The position numbers and the translations under genes are program-made. The notes under the pieces are model-generated. The model made no database searches. It was not told where the DNA came from and saw nothing but the letters and a program-made list of their open reading frames with translations. This document shows positions 56,141 through 64,000 of a stretch of DNA of 64,000 bases, one piece after another. The DNA is from Paraburkholderia sp. BL9I2N2. GTDB lineage: Bacteria > Pseudomonadota > Gammaproteobacteria > Burkholderiales > Burkholderiaceae. Positions within the stretch are counted from its first letter, which is position 1; each line of letters starts with the position of its first letter. The stretch covers positions 1,612,001 through 1,676,000 of the forward strand of contig NZ_SMGP01000001.1 of NCBI RefSeq assembly GCF_004339745.1, in the 5' to 3' direction.

Positions 56141-57305
56141 GTGAACACCCACAAGGCTCAGAAGCTGATGTGTGCCGTAGCAATAGGAGGGTTGGCTGGC
56201 GCGGCCCACGCGCAGAGCAGCGTGACTCTTTATGGATTGATCGACGCCGGCATCAGCTACGTCAATCATGCGGAGAACGCGTCCGGCGGCAGCTCCAGTC
56301 TCGTCAAGTTCGACGACGGCATCAACGGTGGCAACCGCTGGGGTTTGAAGGGTGCCGAAGACCTGGGCGGCGGTTACAAGGCCGTGTTCACATTGGAAAA
56401 TGGTTTCGGTCTGGGCGACGGTACGCTCAGCCAGGGCGGCGCGCTGTTTGGCCGGCAGGCTTTCGTCGGTATATCCAAAAGTGGCGTGGGCGCATTCACG
56501 ATGGGGCGCCAGTATCCGTTCTCGCACGACTATCTGAACCGGTATTCGACCGGCGGCCTGACGGCCGGCGATGCTTATGAATATCACATCGACACGCTCG
56601 ATCTGCTGACGTCGGTGCGGATCAACAATTCGGTGAAGTTCGACAGCGTACGGTTGTACGGCTTCAAAGTCGGCGCGATGTACGGTTTTTCCAATGCGGC
56701 GGGCGAGTTCGGCGGTTCGAACGGCGACAACGGCAACGGCGGTTTCGTCGCGGACGTACAGCTTCGGCGTCGACTATCGCAACGGGCCGTTCAGCATGGC
56801 CTTTGCCTATACCGACATCACGTATCCGTTGCAGGAAGTGCCGCCGCTCAAGCTGACGCTCGCCAATCTGGACCCGCTCGGCGAGCGTGATCTGCGAACC
56901 CTCGGCATCGGCGCCAAATATCAGTTCGGCTCGGTGCTCGGTTACGCGCTATGGACCAACACGCGGCTCGAGAATCTGGACCACAGCGCCGCGACGCTCA
57001 ACATCTACGAAGGCGGCGTGGTGTATCAGGTCAATGCGCCGCTGGTGGCCGCGCTGGGCTACACGCGCACGCAGGTTCGAGGATCTGCCACGGGCACGTG
57101 GAACCAGATCAACAGCAGTGTCGAGTATTCGCTGAGCAAGCGCACCAGCGTTTATGCGCTGGCGATTTACCAGAAAGCGTCCGGAACGAATGATGGCGTG
57201 CCGGTTCAGGCGATGATCGGCAAAACGACGAGTTACTTCGGCAACTCGGGCAGCGACGCGCAAAACCAGTTGGCTTTCCGGATCGGGATGCGCCACCGGT
57301 TTTGA
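56141..57305 (+). pseudogene. Gram-negative porin (type 4), frameshifted
   Basis: GTG 56141 after AGGAGA starts a signal peptide (1-25, ending AHAQ) and a porin beta-barrel beginning SSVTLYGLIDAGISY. The frame loses porin character after GNGGFVADV near 56755. The next frame continues with YSFGVDYRNGPFSMAFAYTD and ends with the expected IGMRHRF. Removing one T from the TTT near 56747 reads GGSSRTYSFG and joins both parts into a porin of about 387 residues. It is a member of the Burkholderiales OmpC-like family and probably admits the substrate of the downstream transporter. Decay and base-call error are both possible. Confidence 0.82.
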
Positions 57306-57426
57306 GGGGCAGGGCAGAAGCACGTCGGTGGGTCTCGGGTTGGTCTGACGTGAAAATGTCAGTGAGATGGCAGGCGCGTCAGGCCCGCCGCACGGGCGTT
57401 TCGCAAGAATGAGATCGTGAAAAGTA

Positions 57427-57460
57427 AAGTGTTGACATTTTTCAGGGCGCCACCTAGACT
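57427..57460 (+). promoter_or_regulatory. gntR promoter overlapping its operator
   Basis: TTGACA (57432-57437), a 17-base spacer and TAGACT (57455-57460). The -35 box lies inside AAGTGTTGACATTT, a one-mismatch copy of the palindrome at 55927-55940. The predicted start of transcription falls at or beside the ATG at 57468, so the mRNA may be leaderless. Confidence 0.7.
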
Positions 57461-57467
57461 CGTTTTC

Positions 57468-58205
57468 ATGGACACTGATCACATCTCCCCTACCGTCTCT
57501 CTAGCTGATTTCCGGGCGCATACGCTGACCGGTGTCGTGCAGCACGAGATCGAGCGAATGATTCTGAGCGGCGAGTTGAAGCCGGGACAACGGCTCAATG
57601 AGAAGGCAGTCGCGGACAAGCTTTCGGTGAGCCGCGGGCCTGTGCGTGAGGCATGTCGCGCGCTGGCTGAACTGGGCCTCGTGTATCTGATTCCGCAGCG
57701 CGGCGTATTCATTCAGCGCGTCACGCGAGACGATGCAATCGAAGTCTACGATCTGCGCGCAGGTCTCACGGCATTGTCGGCGTCGTTGCTCGCGCCGTTC
57801 CTGACGGACGACATGGCAACCCAGCTCGACGCGTATGTAGACGAGATGCAGGAAGCCGCGCAGAAAGGCGATTTTTCGCGATTCGATCCGTTGAACCTCG
57901 AGTTCCACGACTACATCGTGCGATCAACGGGGAACTCGCGATTGATCAAGCTGTATCGCGGCTTCGTCAAGGAATTTCATCTGTTCCGGGTGCATGGAAT
58001 GGTTCAGCGCGGCGCGCTGCTTCAGTCGAATGAAGAGCACCGCGAGATCGTCAATGCGCTCAAATCGCGCAACGCGAGCCTGAGCTACGAGATGAGTTTC
58101 AGTCACGTGTCGAAGGGCAAGGAGCGCATGCTTGTCGCGTTGGACGGCATGGTGAAATCCGGCGAGGAAGCGGCGCCGCCGCCGGCCACGGATCAGATCG
58201 CCTGA
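57468..58205 (+). CDS. GntR-family regulator with FCD domain
   Basis: A 245-residue regulator: winged HTH about 15-75 (LNEKAVADKLSVSRGPVREA) and a C-terminal FCD helical domain (LEFHDYIVRSTGNSRLIKLY; the conserved Asp and His residues bind metal and ligand). It sits between the porin and a transport/decarboxylase set and probably controls them through the AAATGT-TG-ACATTT palindromes. ATG 57468 is only 7 bases from the -10 box, so translation may start on a leaderless message. Confidence 0.87.
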   Translation: MDTDHISPTVSLADFRAHTLTGVVQHEIERMILSGELKPGQRLNEKAVADKLSVSRGPVREACRALAELGLVYLIPQRGVFIQRVTRDDAIEVYDLRAGLTALSASLLAPFLTDDMATQLDAYVDEMQEAAQKGDFSRFDPLNLEFHDYIVRSTGNSRLIKLYRGFVKEFHLFRVHGMVQRGALLQSNEEHREIVNALKSRNASLSYEMSFSHVSKGKERMLVALDGMVKSGEEAAPPPATDQIA

Positions 58206-58388
58206 CCAGGCCGGTTACCAGAAAAACCGAAGCACCTCCGCGTTTAACGAGCGCGGATTGATGGGCACCCAACGTCGAGTCGGGTGCAGGATTATTAGTT
58301 TGCACTGCGAAAGACGAAGCGTTTTTTTCAGATTTATTTTTGAGCACTCTTCCCCAGTTTCTATACCAGCCTACGGCGCTTTACTTCT

Positions 58389-59372
58389 ATGCTTGAACTA
58401 TCGCTGGCTTGTCAGATTACCGACCGCACACGTGCGCTGATCGACGGAAAGGTCGCGATCGACGGATGCAAGGTCAACTTCGTGAATGGGCCTGCCGAAG
58501 AACTCTTTCAACGTGCGTTCCGCCACGGCGAATTCGATATCTCGGAACTGTCGCTCGGCACGCATCTTTTGACCACCGCTCGTGGGCAAACCAGTTACAT
58601 CGGCGTGCCGGTGTTTCTGTCACGGTCGTTCCGTCATTCGGCGATCTATATCCGTACCGATCGCGGCATTGATTCTCCGCAAGCGTTAAAGGGCCGCCGC
58701 ATCGGCGTGCCCGACTTTCAGCAGACGGCGGGCATCTGGGTGCGCGGCATGCTCGCCGATGAATACGGTGTGAGCAGCCGCGACGTGAAGTGGGTGATCG
58801 GCGGCCTCGAGCAGGCTGGCCGCGAGGCGCGGGTGCCTTATAACCTGCCGTCCGCTATCCAGGTGGAACCGATTGCGTCGGACCAGACACTCGCGCGCCT
58901 GCTCGACAGAGGCGAGATCGACGCGTTGATCGCGCCGAAACCACCATCGTGCTTCGGCCGCAATGAACACGTGCAGCGCCTTTTTCCCGCTTTCCGCGAA
59001 AACGAGGAAGCGTGGTTCCGCAAAACACGGCTGTTCCCGCCCATGCATATGGTCGGCATTCGCCGCTCGCTCGTCGAACAGCATCCGTGGTTGCCGGTCA
59101 ATGTGTTTGCCGCGTTCAGGAAGTCGCGCGATATCGCGCTCGGCGAGCTCGCGATCACCGACACGCTGCGCGTAATGCATCCGTGGATCACATCCGAATA
59201 CGAGTGCGTCAAATCACTGATGGGCGATGACTACTGGCGCTACGGTCTGAAAGAGAACCGTACCGACCTCGACACGTTGCAGCGCTATGCGAAAAGCGAC
59301 GGCCTGATCCAGGACGAGGTGCCGATGGAGAGACTCTTCGCCGCTAGCACCTTCGACGCATTCAATTTTTAA
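58389..59372 (+). CDS. 4,5-dihydroxyphthalate decarboxylase-like protein
   Basis: A 327-residue protein related to Pht5/4,5-dihydroxyphthalate decarboxylase and to periplasmic-binding (NMT1/THI5-like) folds. It begins LELSLACQITDRTRALIDGK and ends with the family-typical YAKSDGLIQDEVPMERLF. No signal peptide is present, so it is cytoplasmic, in favour of an enzyme rather than a binding protein. The adjacent tripartite transporter and VOC protein suggest uptake and decarboxylation of an aromatic dicarboxylate. The exact substrate is unknown. Confidence 0.78.
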   Translation: MLELSLACQITDRTRALIDGKVAIDGCKVNFVNGPAEELFQRAFRHGEFDISELSLGTHLLTTARGQTSYIGVPVFLSRSFRHSAIYIRTDRGIDSPQALKGRRIGVPDFQQTAGIWVRGMLADEYGVSSRDVKWVIGGLEQAGREARVPYNLPSAIQVEPIASDQTLARLLDRGEIDALIAPKPPSCFGRNEHVQRLFPAFRENEEAWFRKTRLFPPMHMVGIRRSLVEQHPWLPVNVFAAFRKSRDIALGELAITDTLRVMHPWITSEYECVKSLMGDDYWRYGLKENRTDLDTLQRYAKSDGLIQDEVPMERLFAASTFDAFNF

Positions 59373-59406
59373 ACCGTCATAGAGCACCAAAACAGGAGAC
59401 GAAGTG

Positions 59407-60405
59407 ATGAGGAGGAGGCTTGAGACATCGAGTGTCGCACGTGGCATCTGTGTTGCGTTGCTTGCAGCGTGCGCGACGCTCGCGAATGCCGCGGACGCAT
59501 GGCAGCCTCGACGGCCGGTCGAGATCGTGGTGCCGAGCGCGCCGGGTGGAGGACTCGACCTGGTCGCGCGCACGCTGCAGAGCGTGATTCAGCAGGAGAA
59601 GCTCTCGACCAAACCGGTAACGGTCATCAACCGTCCGGGCGGCGGAGGCACCGTCAGTATCGCGTACATCAATTCACACGAAGCCGACGGCCATTTCGTC
59701 ACGGTTCAGGCGCTACCGCTGATCACCAACCGGATCACGGGCCTTTCCACGGTAGGCATCGACGACGTGACGCCGCTCGCCGTATTCGTCACCGAACAGG
59801 TCGTGTTCTCGGTGCCGGGCAATTCGCCGATCAAATCGGGCAACGATCTCGTGCAGATGCTCAAGAAAGACCCGACCACCGTGACGCTGGGCGTGTCGAG
59901 TTCGCCCGGCGGCCAGAGTCACGATGCCGCGGCGCTGGTCATGAAGGGCGCCGGGCAGGATCCGAAGAAGATCAAAGTCGTGTTCTTCGATTCAGGCGGT
60001 GAAGCATTGACGGCGCTGATGGGCGGCCACGTGACCGCGGCTGCGACGCCCGCCGGCGTGGTGCTCGGACCGAGCAAGTCGGGCAGCGTGCGCATGATCG
60101 CGATTCCTGGCGGCACGCGTCAAGGCGGCGAACTGGCGAACGTGCCGACGTGGAAAGAGCAGGGCATCAATGTGGACTTCACGACATGGCGCGTGCTGGT
60201 CGGTCCGAAGAACATGACCCCCGCCGAAATTGCATGGTGGGACAACGTATTGCAGAAGGCCACTGCGTCACCGGAATGGGCGGCAGCCGTGAAGCGCAAT
60301 CTGTGGACCGCCGACTACAAGAACAGCACTCAGACGCGTGCTTTCCTTCAGGGCGAGCGCAATCGCCTGACCCCTCTGCTTGGCGAGCTTGGCATCGCGA
60401 AGTAG
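59407..60405 (+). CDS. Tripartite tricarboxylate transporter substrate-binding protein (Bug family)
   Basis: A 332-residue periplasmic protein with a signal peptide (about 1-29, ATLANAAD). It has the Bug-family marks RPVEIVVPSAPGGGLDLVAR (about 35-54) and VINRPGGGGTVSI (about 73-85). Bug proteins deliver carboxylates to TctAB permeases, whose genes follow downstream. Start 59407 is taken for its AGGAGA spacing. Close homologues bind varied dicarboxylates and aromatic acids. Confidence 0.9.
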   Translation: MRRRLETSSVARGICVALLAACATLANAADAWQPRRPVEIVVPSAPGGGLDLVARTLQSVIQQEKLSTKPVTVINRPGGGGTVSIAYINSHEADGHFVTVQALPLITNRITGLSTVGIDDVTPLAVFVTEQVVFSVPGNSPIKSGNDLVQMLKKDPTTVTLGVSSSPGGQSHDAAALVMKGAGQDPKKIKVVFFDSGGEALTALMGGHVTAAATPAGVVLGPSKSGSVRMIAIPGGTRQGGELANVPTWKEQGINVDFTTWRVLVGPKNMTPAEIAWWDNVLQKATASPEWAAAVKRNLWTADYKNSTQTRAFLQGERNRLTPLLGELGIAK

Positions 60406-60451
60406 CGAATTTTTCTTTTAACCCGCAGTACCTATCGACATGGAGATCCAT

Positions 60452-60832
60452 ATGTCACGCATCGTTCACCTCGCAGTCAAGGTCGACGACCTCGAGCAGG
60501 CCACGCGTTTCTATACCGAAGTGTTCGGCTTCAAGGAAGTGAAGACCGGGCGCAACCGCGAACACATTTCGCGTCACATGACCGATGGTCACATCGACTT
60601 TACGCTGATGAAGTACGACAGCGAAGACTCGCACGAAGCGCAGATCGCGGGCGCCGGTCCGCGTCTGCACCACTGGGGCGTCACGGTCGACGACCAGGAA
60701 GCCGCTGCCGAGAAGATCAAGCAGTACGGCGGCGAGATTCTCTCGGCAAAGGGCGAGGGCGCACTCAAGTTTCGCGCACCGGACGGCACGATCGCCGAAG
60801 TGGTGAAGCCGGGCCGCTACAACGAGAAGTGA
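60452..60832 (+). CDS. VOC-family (glyoxalase/extradiol dioxygenase) protein
   Basis: A 126-residue single-domain VOC protein, MSRIVHLAVKVDDLEQATRF at the start, with His6 as a likely metal ligand (RIVHLAVKV), a Glu in HISRHMTDGHIDF context, LHHWGVTVDD with another metal His, and the final Glu in DGTIAEVVKPG. Glyoxalases, isomerases and ring-cleavage or decarboxylating enzymes share this fold. Start 60452 is preferred as GGAG precedes it; ATG 60440 is an alternative. Confidence 0.85.
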   Translation: MSRIVHLAVKVDDLEQATRFYTEVFGFKEVKTGRNREHISRHMTDGHIDFTLMKYDSEDSHEAQIAGAGPRLHHWGVTVDDQEAAAEKIKQYGGEILSAKGEGALKFRAPDGTIAEVVKPGRYNEK

Positions 60833-61021
60833 TGCGGCGCTGTCGTTGCTGACAGGTAGTGGCGCACGGGGGCAACCCGGCGCAAGCGGCGCGCGCGGCA
60901 TGCGCGGCATGGCGCGCACGCGGATCAACGAGCACGACTACGCGAGTCCGCGCGGACTGTGCGAACCGTCGGTGGTCGCTGCGTTTGGCGACCACCGACG
61001 GAGTCGAACTCTGGAGGAGAC

Positions 61022-61540
61022 ATGAAAAGCATCAGAAGCGACGTATGGCTCGCATTCTGCGTGATGGCGCTCGCCGCCGTGTACCTGTACATGGACATGC
61101 GTTTGCCGGAAGTCCGGCTGAGCGATCCGCTCGGGCCTAAAGCGTTTCCGGCTCTCGTCGGCGTGGGATTGATCGCCTCGGCGCTCGTCCTTCTACTCGA
61201 AGGGCGCGGCAAGGCGCATGCGCAAGCGGCCGAACCGGTTCCCGCACCAACAGTGGCCGATGCGGAGCATGGCCACGTGGACCATGCCGTGCCGGAGCCG
61301 AAGCAACGTCCGTTCATTCTGATCAGCATGGTTGTCTGGACCGCCATCTATTACCTGTGTTTCGAGCCTGCCGGGTACGTACTCTCGACCTCGGTCTTTC
61401 TGTTTGGCTTGCTCAGCTATTTCAATCGCCAGCGCCACAAAACCAATCTCGCCATCGCGCTCGGCGTGACAGTGGTTTTCGATCTGCTGTTTTCCCAGCT
61501 TCTCGGCGTTCCGGTGCCGACCGGCCTTCTCCCATTCTGA
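61022..61540 (+). CDS. tctB: TctB-family small permease subunit
   Basis: A 172-residue membrane protein with four helices. Helix 1 is about 8-26; RLSDPLGPKAFPALVGVGLI (about 32-51) is the typical TctB element; a His/Glu-rich loop (about 75-95) precedes the last helices. It is the small subunit of the tripartite tricarboxylate transporter. ATG 61022 follows GGAGGAG. Confidence 0.9.
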   Translation: MKSIRSDVWLAFCVMALAAVYLYMDMRLPEVRLSDPLGPKAFPALVGVGLIASALVLLLEGRGKAHAQAAEPVPAPTVADAEHGHVDHAVPEPKQRPFILISMVVWTAIYYLCFEPAGYVLSTSVFLFGLLSYFNRQRHKTNLAIALGVTVVFDLLFSQLLGVPVPTGLLPF

Positions 61541-61552
61541 GGCGTTCGCATC

Positions 61553-63100
61553 ATGGACAGTCTGCATGGCATTCTGCACGGACTCGCGGTTGCCGCGACG
61601 CCGATGCATCTCATGTATACGCTTTTCGGCGTTTTCATCGGCACGATGATCAGCCATTTGCCGGGCATCGGCCCGTCGGCGGGGATTGCGTTGCTGATTC
61701 CGGTGACCTTCGGCATGGATCCCATTTCCGCGCTCATGATGCTCACCGGCATTTACTACGGCTGCATGTACGGCGGCGCGGTCACGGCGATCCTGCTCAA
61801 TACGCCGGGCGACGCCGCAGCGGTGATGACGGTGCTCGACGGCTATCCACTGGCGAGGAAAGGCAGAGCGGCCGCGACGCTGGCGATTGCCGCCGTCAGC
61901 TCGTTCATGGCCGGCATGATGGGTGTGACCGCGCTCGCGTTCGTGGCGGCGCCGCTCGCTGCCGTCGCGCTGCATTTCGGACCCACTGAATATTTCGCGC
62001 TGATCTGCTTCGCGTTGTCGACGGTCGGTGCGCTCACCGGCGACTCGCTGGGCAAGGGCATGATGGCGGTGTTCATGGGACTCGGTCTCGCGACCGTGGG
62101 CATCGACCTGCAAAGCGGGGTGCCGCGTTTTACGCTCGGTCTCACGCAATTGCAGGATCGCGTGAATTTTCTGGTGGTCGTGGTGGGCCTTTTCGCGATT
62201 GCCGAAGTCAGCCGGATGGTCGAAGGTACGTTGGGCGGCACGCTGCATACGGTGCGTGTCGAAGGCAAGCTGTGGTTCACTCGCGCGGAGTGGCGGCGCG
62301 CGCGGCCCGCGATCTTCCGCGGCTCGGCAGTCGGCTTTCTCTGCGGCGCGGCGCCTGGCCTCGGCGGCACGCTCGCGGCCATGCTCTCGTACGTGCTGGA
62401 AAAGAAAATCTCGAAGCATCCGGAAGAGTTTGGCCACGGCGCCATTGAAGGTGTCGCGGCGCCGGAAGCGGCGACCAACGCGGACACGTGCGGCGCGTTC
62501 GTGCATCTGCTGGCGCTCGGCGTGCCGGGTTCCGGCGCGACGGCGGTGATCATGGGCGCGTTCATCATGTACGGCATGCAGCCGGGCCCCATGCTGTTTC
62601 ACACGCAACCGGATCTCGTGTGGGGGCTCATCGCGAGCATGTACATCGGCAACATCATGCTGTTGCTGCTCAATCTGCCGCTCGTGGGCATTCTGTCGCG
62701 CATTCTGTACGTGCCGTCCGGCGTGCTGCTCTGTTTGATCCTGGTGATTGCGTCGGCAGGGGTGTATTCGTTCAGTAACGACGTGTTCGATCTTTTCCTT
62801 GCGCTGTTCTTCGGCATTGTCGGTTACGCGTTTCGCAAGTTCGATATTCCCAAGGCGCCGCTGCTGTTCGGGCTGATTCTCGGCCATACGCTCGAGCAGT
62901 CGTTCCGTCAGGCGTTGACCATTTCGAATGGCGATCCGAGCGTGTTTCTTCGCAGTCCGATTGCCGCAAGTCTGCTCGGCTGTGCTGCCATTAGTGTGGG
63001 GGCTTCGATCTGGAGCCGTCGGAGAAAGTCGTCGAAGCTCGTGCGGGAAGTAGAAGAGCAGGTCGCAGCCGCGCATCGGCTGGCGAACGAGCGGCATTGA
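61553..63100 (+). CDS. tctA: TctA-family large permease subunit
   Basis: A 515-residue membrane protein with 11-12 helices. It includes the signature GIGPSAGIALLIPVTFGMDP (about 40-59) and GIYYGCMYGGAVTAILLNTP, and the second repeat GAAPGLGGTLAAMLSYVLEK. The protein forms the channel for the substrate delivered by the Bug protein. It follows tctB at 12 bases. Confidence 0.93.
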   Translation: MDSLHGILHGLAVAATPMHLMYTLFGVFIGTMISHLPGIGPSAGIALLIPVTFGMDPISALMMLTGIYYGCMYGGAVTAILLNTPGDAAAVMTVLDGYPLARKGRAAATLAIAAVSSFMAGMMGVTALAFVAAPLAAVALHFGPTEYFALICFALSTVGALTGDSLGKGMMAVFMGLGLATVGIDLQSGVPRFTLGLTQLQDRVNFLVVVVGLFAIAEVSRMVEGTLGGTLHTVRVEGKLWFTRAEWRRARPAIFRGSAVGFLCGAAPGLGGTLAAMLSYVLEKKISKHPEEFGHGAIEGVAAPEAATNADTCGAFVHLLALGVPGSGATAVIMGAFIMYGMQPGPMLFHTQPDLVWGLIASMYIGNIMLLLLNLPLVGILSRILYVPSGVLLCLILVIASAGVYSFSNDVFDLFLALFFGIVGYAFRKFDIPKAPLLFGLILGHTLEQSFRQALTISNGDPSVFLRSPIAASLLGCAAISVGASIWSRRRKSSKLVREVEEQVAAAHRLANERH

Positions 63101-63187
63101 GTTCCACCCCACGTTTTGCCGGGTTTTACTTATGCATGCAGCCGTTGCTGCCTGCGCCGCGATATGACCAGCTGAAGGAAAGCCCGC

Positions 63188-63760
63188 ATGCAATCACTAT
63201 CCGAGCGCAAGTCGAGCGACGTGTCGTTGCTGGAGATTCTTCTGCTGTTCGCGCGGGTCGGACTGACGAGTTTCGGCGGCGGCCTGTCCGCATGGATTTA
63301 CCGCGAGGTGGTCACGCAACGAGGATGGCTGGAAGAAGATGAATTCCTCGGCGCGCTGACGCTCGGCCAGATCTTGCCAGGCTCGAACGTGATCAATCTG
63401 TCGATCTATGTCGGCTACCGCATGAAAGGCGCGATCGGCAGCACAGTGGCCGTGTCAGCCTTGCTCGTGCCGCCCATGGTGGTGATCGTTCTGCTCGCCA
63501 CCGTGTTTCATCAGTTCGCGCAACTCGCGTGGCTGCATGAGTTTCTCGAAGGTGTCGCCGCGGCGGCGATCGGCATGACCGCATCGGTGGGCTTTCGTAC
63601 CGCGCGCTCGCTGCTCGCGATACAACGCTGGCCGCTGGTGATGATCGTCGCGGTTTTCGTTGCGGTCGGCGTACTGCGCTGGCCGCTCGTGCCGGTCGCT
63701 ATAGTGGCGGGCGCGGCGGGACTATACGTTGCGTGGAGGAGCGGCCAAGGTGCGCGATAA
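63188..63760 (+). CDS. chrA: Chromate transporter, first half (split ChrA)
   Basis: A 190-residue membrane protein of the CHR family, with ARVGLTSFGGGLSAWIYREV (about 19-38), EDEFLGALTLGQILPGSNVI (about 51-70) and hydrophobic helices. Short-chain CHR proteins work as heterodimers of two halves, and a second half follows with an 11-base overlap. The family exports chromate, but some members serve other anions. Confidence 0.88.
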   Translation: MQSLSERKSSDVSLLEILLLFARVGLTSFGGGLSAWIYREVVTQRGWLEEDEFLGALTLGQILPGSNVINLSIYVGYRMKGAIGSTVAVSALLVPPMVVIVLLATVFHQFAQLAWLHEFLEGVAAAAIGMTASVGFRTARSLLAIQRWPLVMIVAVFVAVGVLRWPLVPVAIVAGAAGLYVAWRSGQGAR

Positions 63761-64000
63761 CATCTATCTGCAACTGATCGCGGTATTCGCGCCGTTGTCG
63801 CTTCTCTCGCTGGGTGGCGGGCAAAGTATCGTCGCCGATATCAACCAGCAGACGGTGGCGATCCACGGTTGGGTGACGCAGGCCGAATTCGTCGACCTGT
63901 TCGCGATCTCGCGCGCGGCGCCCGGACCGGGCGCATTGCTCACGACGTTGATCGGTTGGAAGGCGGCGGGCTTCCTCGGCGCGGTGATTGCGTCGCTAGC
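63750..64000 (+). CDS. Chromate transporter, second half, partial
   Basis: The reading frame opens at GTG 63750 inside the end of the first half and continues past the window end. It has LLSLGGGQSIVADINQQTV (about 19-37), HGWVTQAEFVDLFAISRAAP and APGPGALLTTLIG, the CHR-family marks. At least 83 residues are present. Confidence 0.85.
   Translation, partial: MRDNIYLQLIAVFAPLSLLSLGGGQSIVADINQQTVAIHGWVTQAEFVDLFAISRAAPGPGALLTTLIGWKAAGFLGAVIASL

Noticed and set aside
61193..63193. A 666-codon minus-strand frame over tctB and tctA
   Set aside because: Arg/His/Gln-rich composition typical of antisense to GC-rich membrane-protein genes; tctA and tctB are clear.

Overview
The window reads as a Burkholderiales chromosome, most likely Paraburkholderia. 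The DNA is visibly GC-rich, with strong G/C at third codon positions. It carries a type-4 Burkholderiales porin, an MprF plus AcvB/VirJ lipid pair, a Bug-family/TctAB transporter, PGDYG and DUF1488 proteins, and many LysR/LacI/GntR regulators beside single catabolic genes. No rRNA, tRNA, insertion sequence, phage or CRISPR was seen. The genus is an inference from gene families, not from a marker gene.

Layout. 1-2277: end of a 2-ketogluconate locus (transporter end, reductase, PtxS-like repressor) with a 12-bp repeat micro-ORF between the last two genes. 2349-5943: YhfC-like membrane protein, small conserved proteins, a Spy/CpxP-like periplasmic protein and a LysR regulator. 6095-7913: Lrp regulator and a saccharopine/lysine dehydrogenase-like enzyme. 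8045-10791: a P-loop kinase-like protein coupled to an orphan CydX-like peptide, a frameshifted lipoprotein and a CorA channel. 11222-16339: ribose-type ABC operon rbsBAC-rbsR with a clear LacI-type operator. 16937-19863: chemoreceptor and a hydratase-fold enzyme. 20659-25791: the prkA-yeaH-spoVR stress module with unusual RNA-like hairpins. 26081-30826: KgtP-like MFS, a glycosyltransferase, small proteins and a LysR. 31078-37403: SDR, two MFS/LysR neighbourhoods, a 5'-truncated chemoreceptor, AhpD-like protein and ferredoxin-NADP reductase. 37596-39567: hybrid histidine kinase broken by one extra A. 39766-42759: acyl-CoA dehydrogenase-like, NodS-like methyltransferase, glycosyltransferase, DUF421. 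42769-49286: MFS, two tiny genes, mprF-acvB. 49794-53656: ilvA, pobA, TetR. 53840-55890: convergent orphan ParA and short Hsp70. 56141-63100: frameshifted porin, GntR, dihydroxyphthalate-decarboxylase-like protein, tripartite tricarboxylate transporter and VOC protein. 63188-64000: split chromate transporter, cut by the window end.

How the genes work together. Most of the window is modular accessory catabolism: uptake system plus enzyme plus local regulator. The sugar-acid, ribose, lysine, 4-hydroxybenzoate and putative aromatic-dicarboxylate blocks follow this pattern. Envelope and stress functions (PrkA/YeaH/SpoVR, MprF/AcvB, Spy-like, CydX-like) are interspersed.

The most interesting signals are four. 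First, a covarying hairpin with a UAAA loop sits directly before the ribosome binding site of two unrelated genes and is tandemly duplicated at one of them. Second, a repeat-made micro-ORF overlaps the stop of one gene and the start of the next. Third, an AAATGT-TG-ACATTT palindrome is shared by the Hsp70/porin intergenic region and the gntR promoter. Fourth, three frameshifts (lipoprotein, histidine kinase, porin) are all consistent with +1 base in a homopolymer, which may be real decay or a sequencing artefact.
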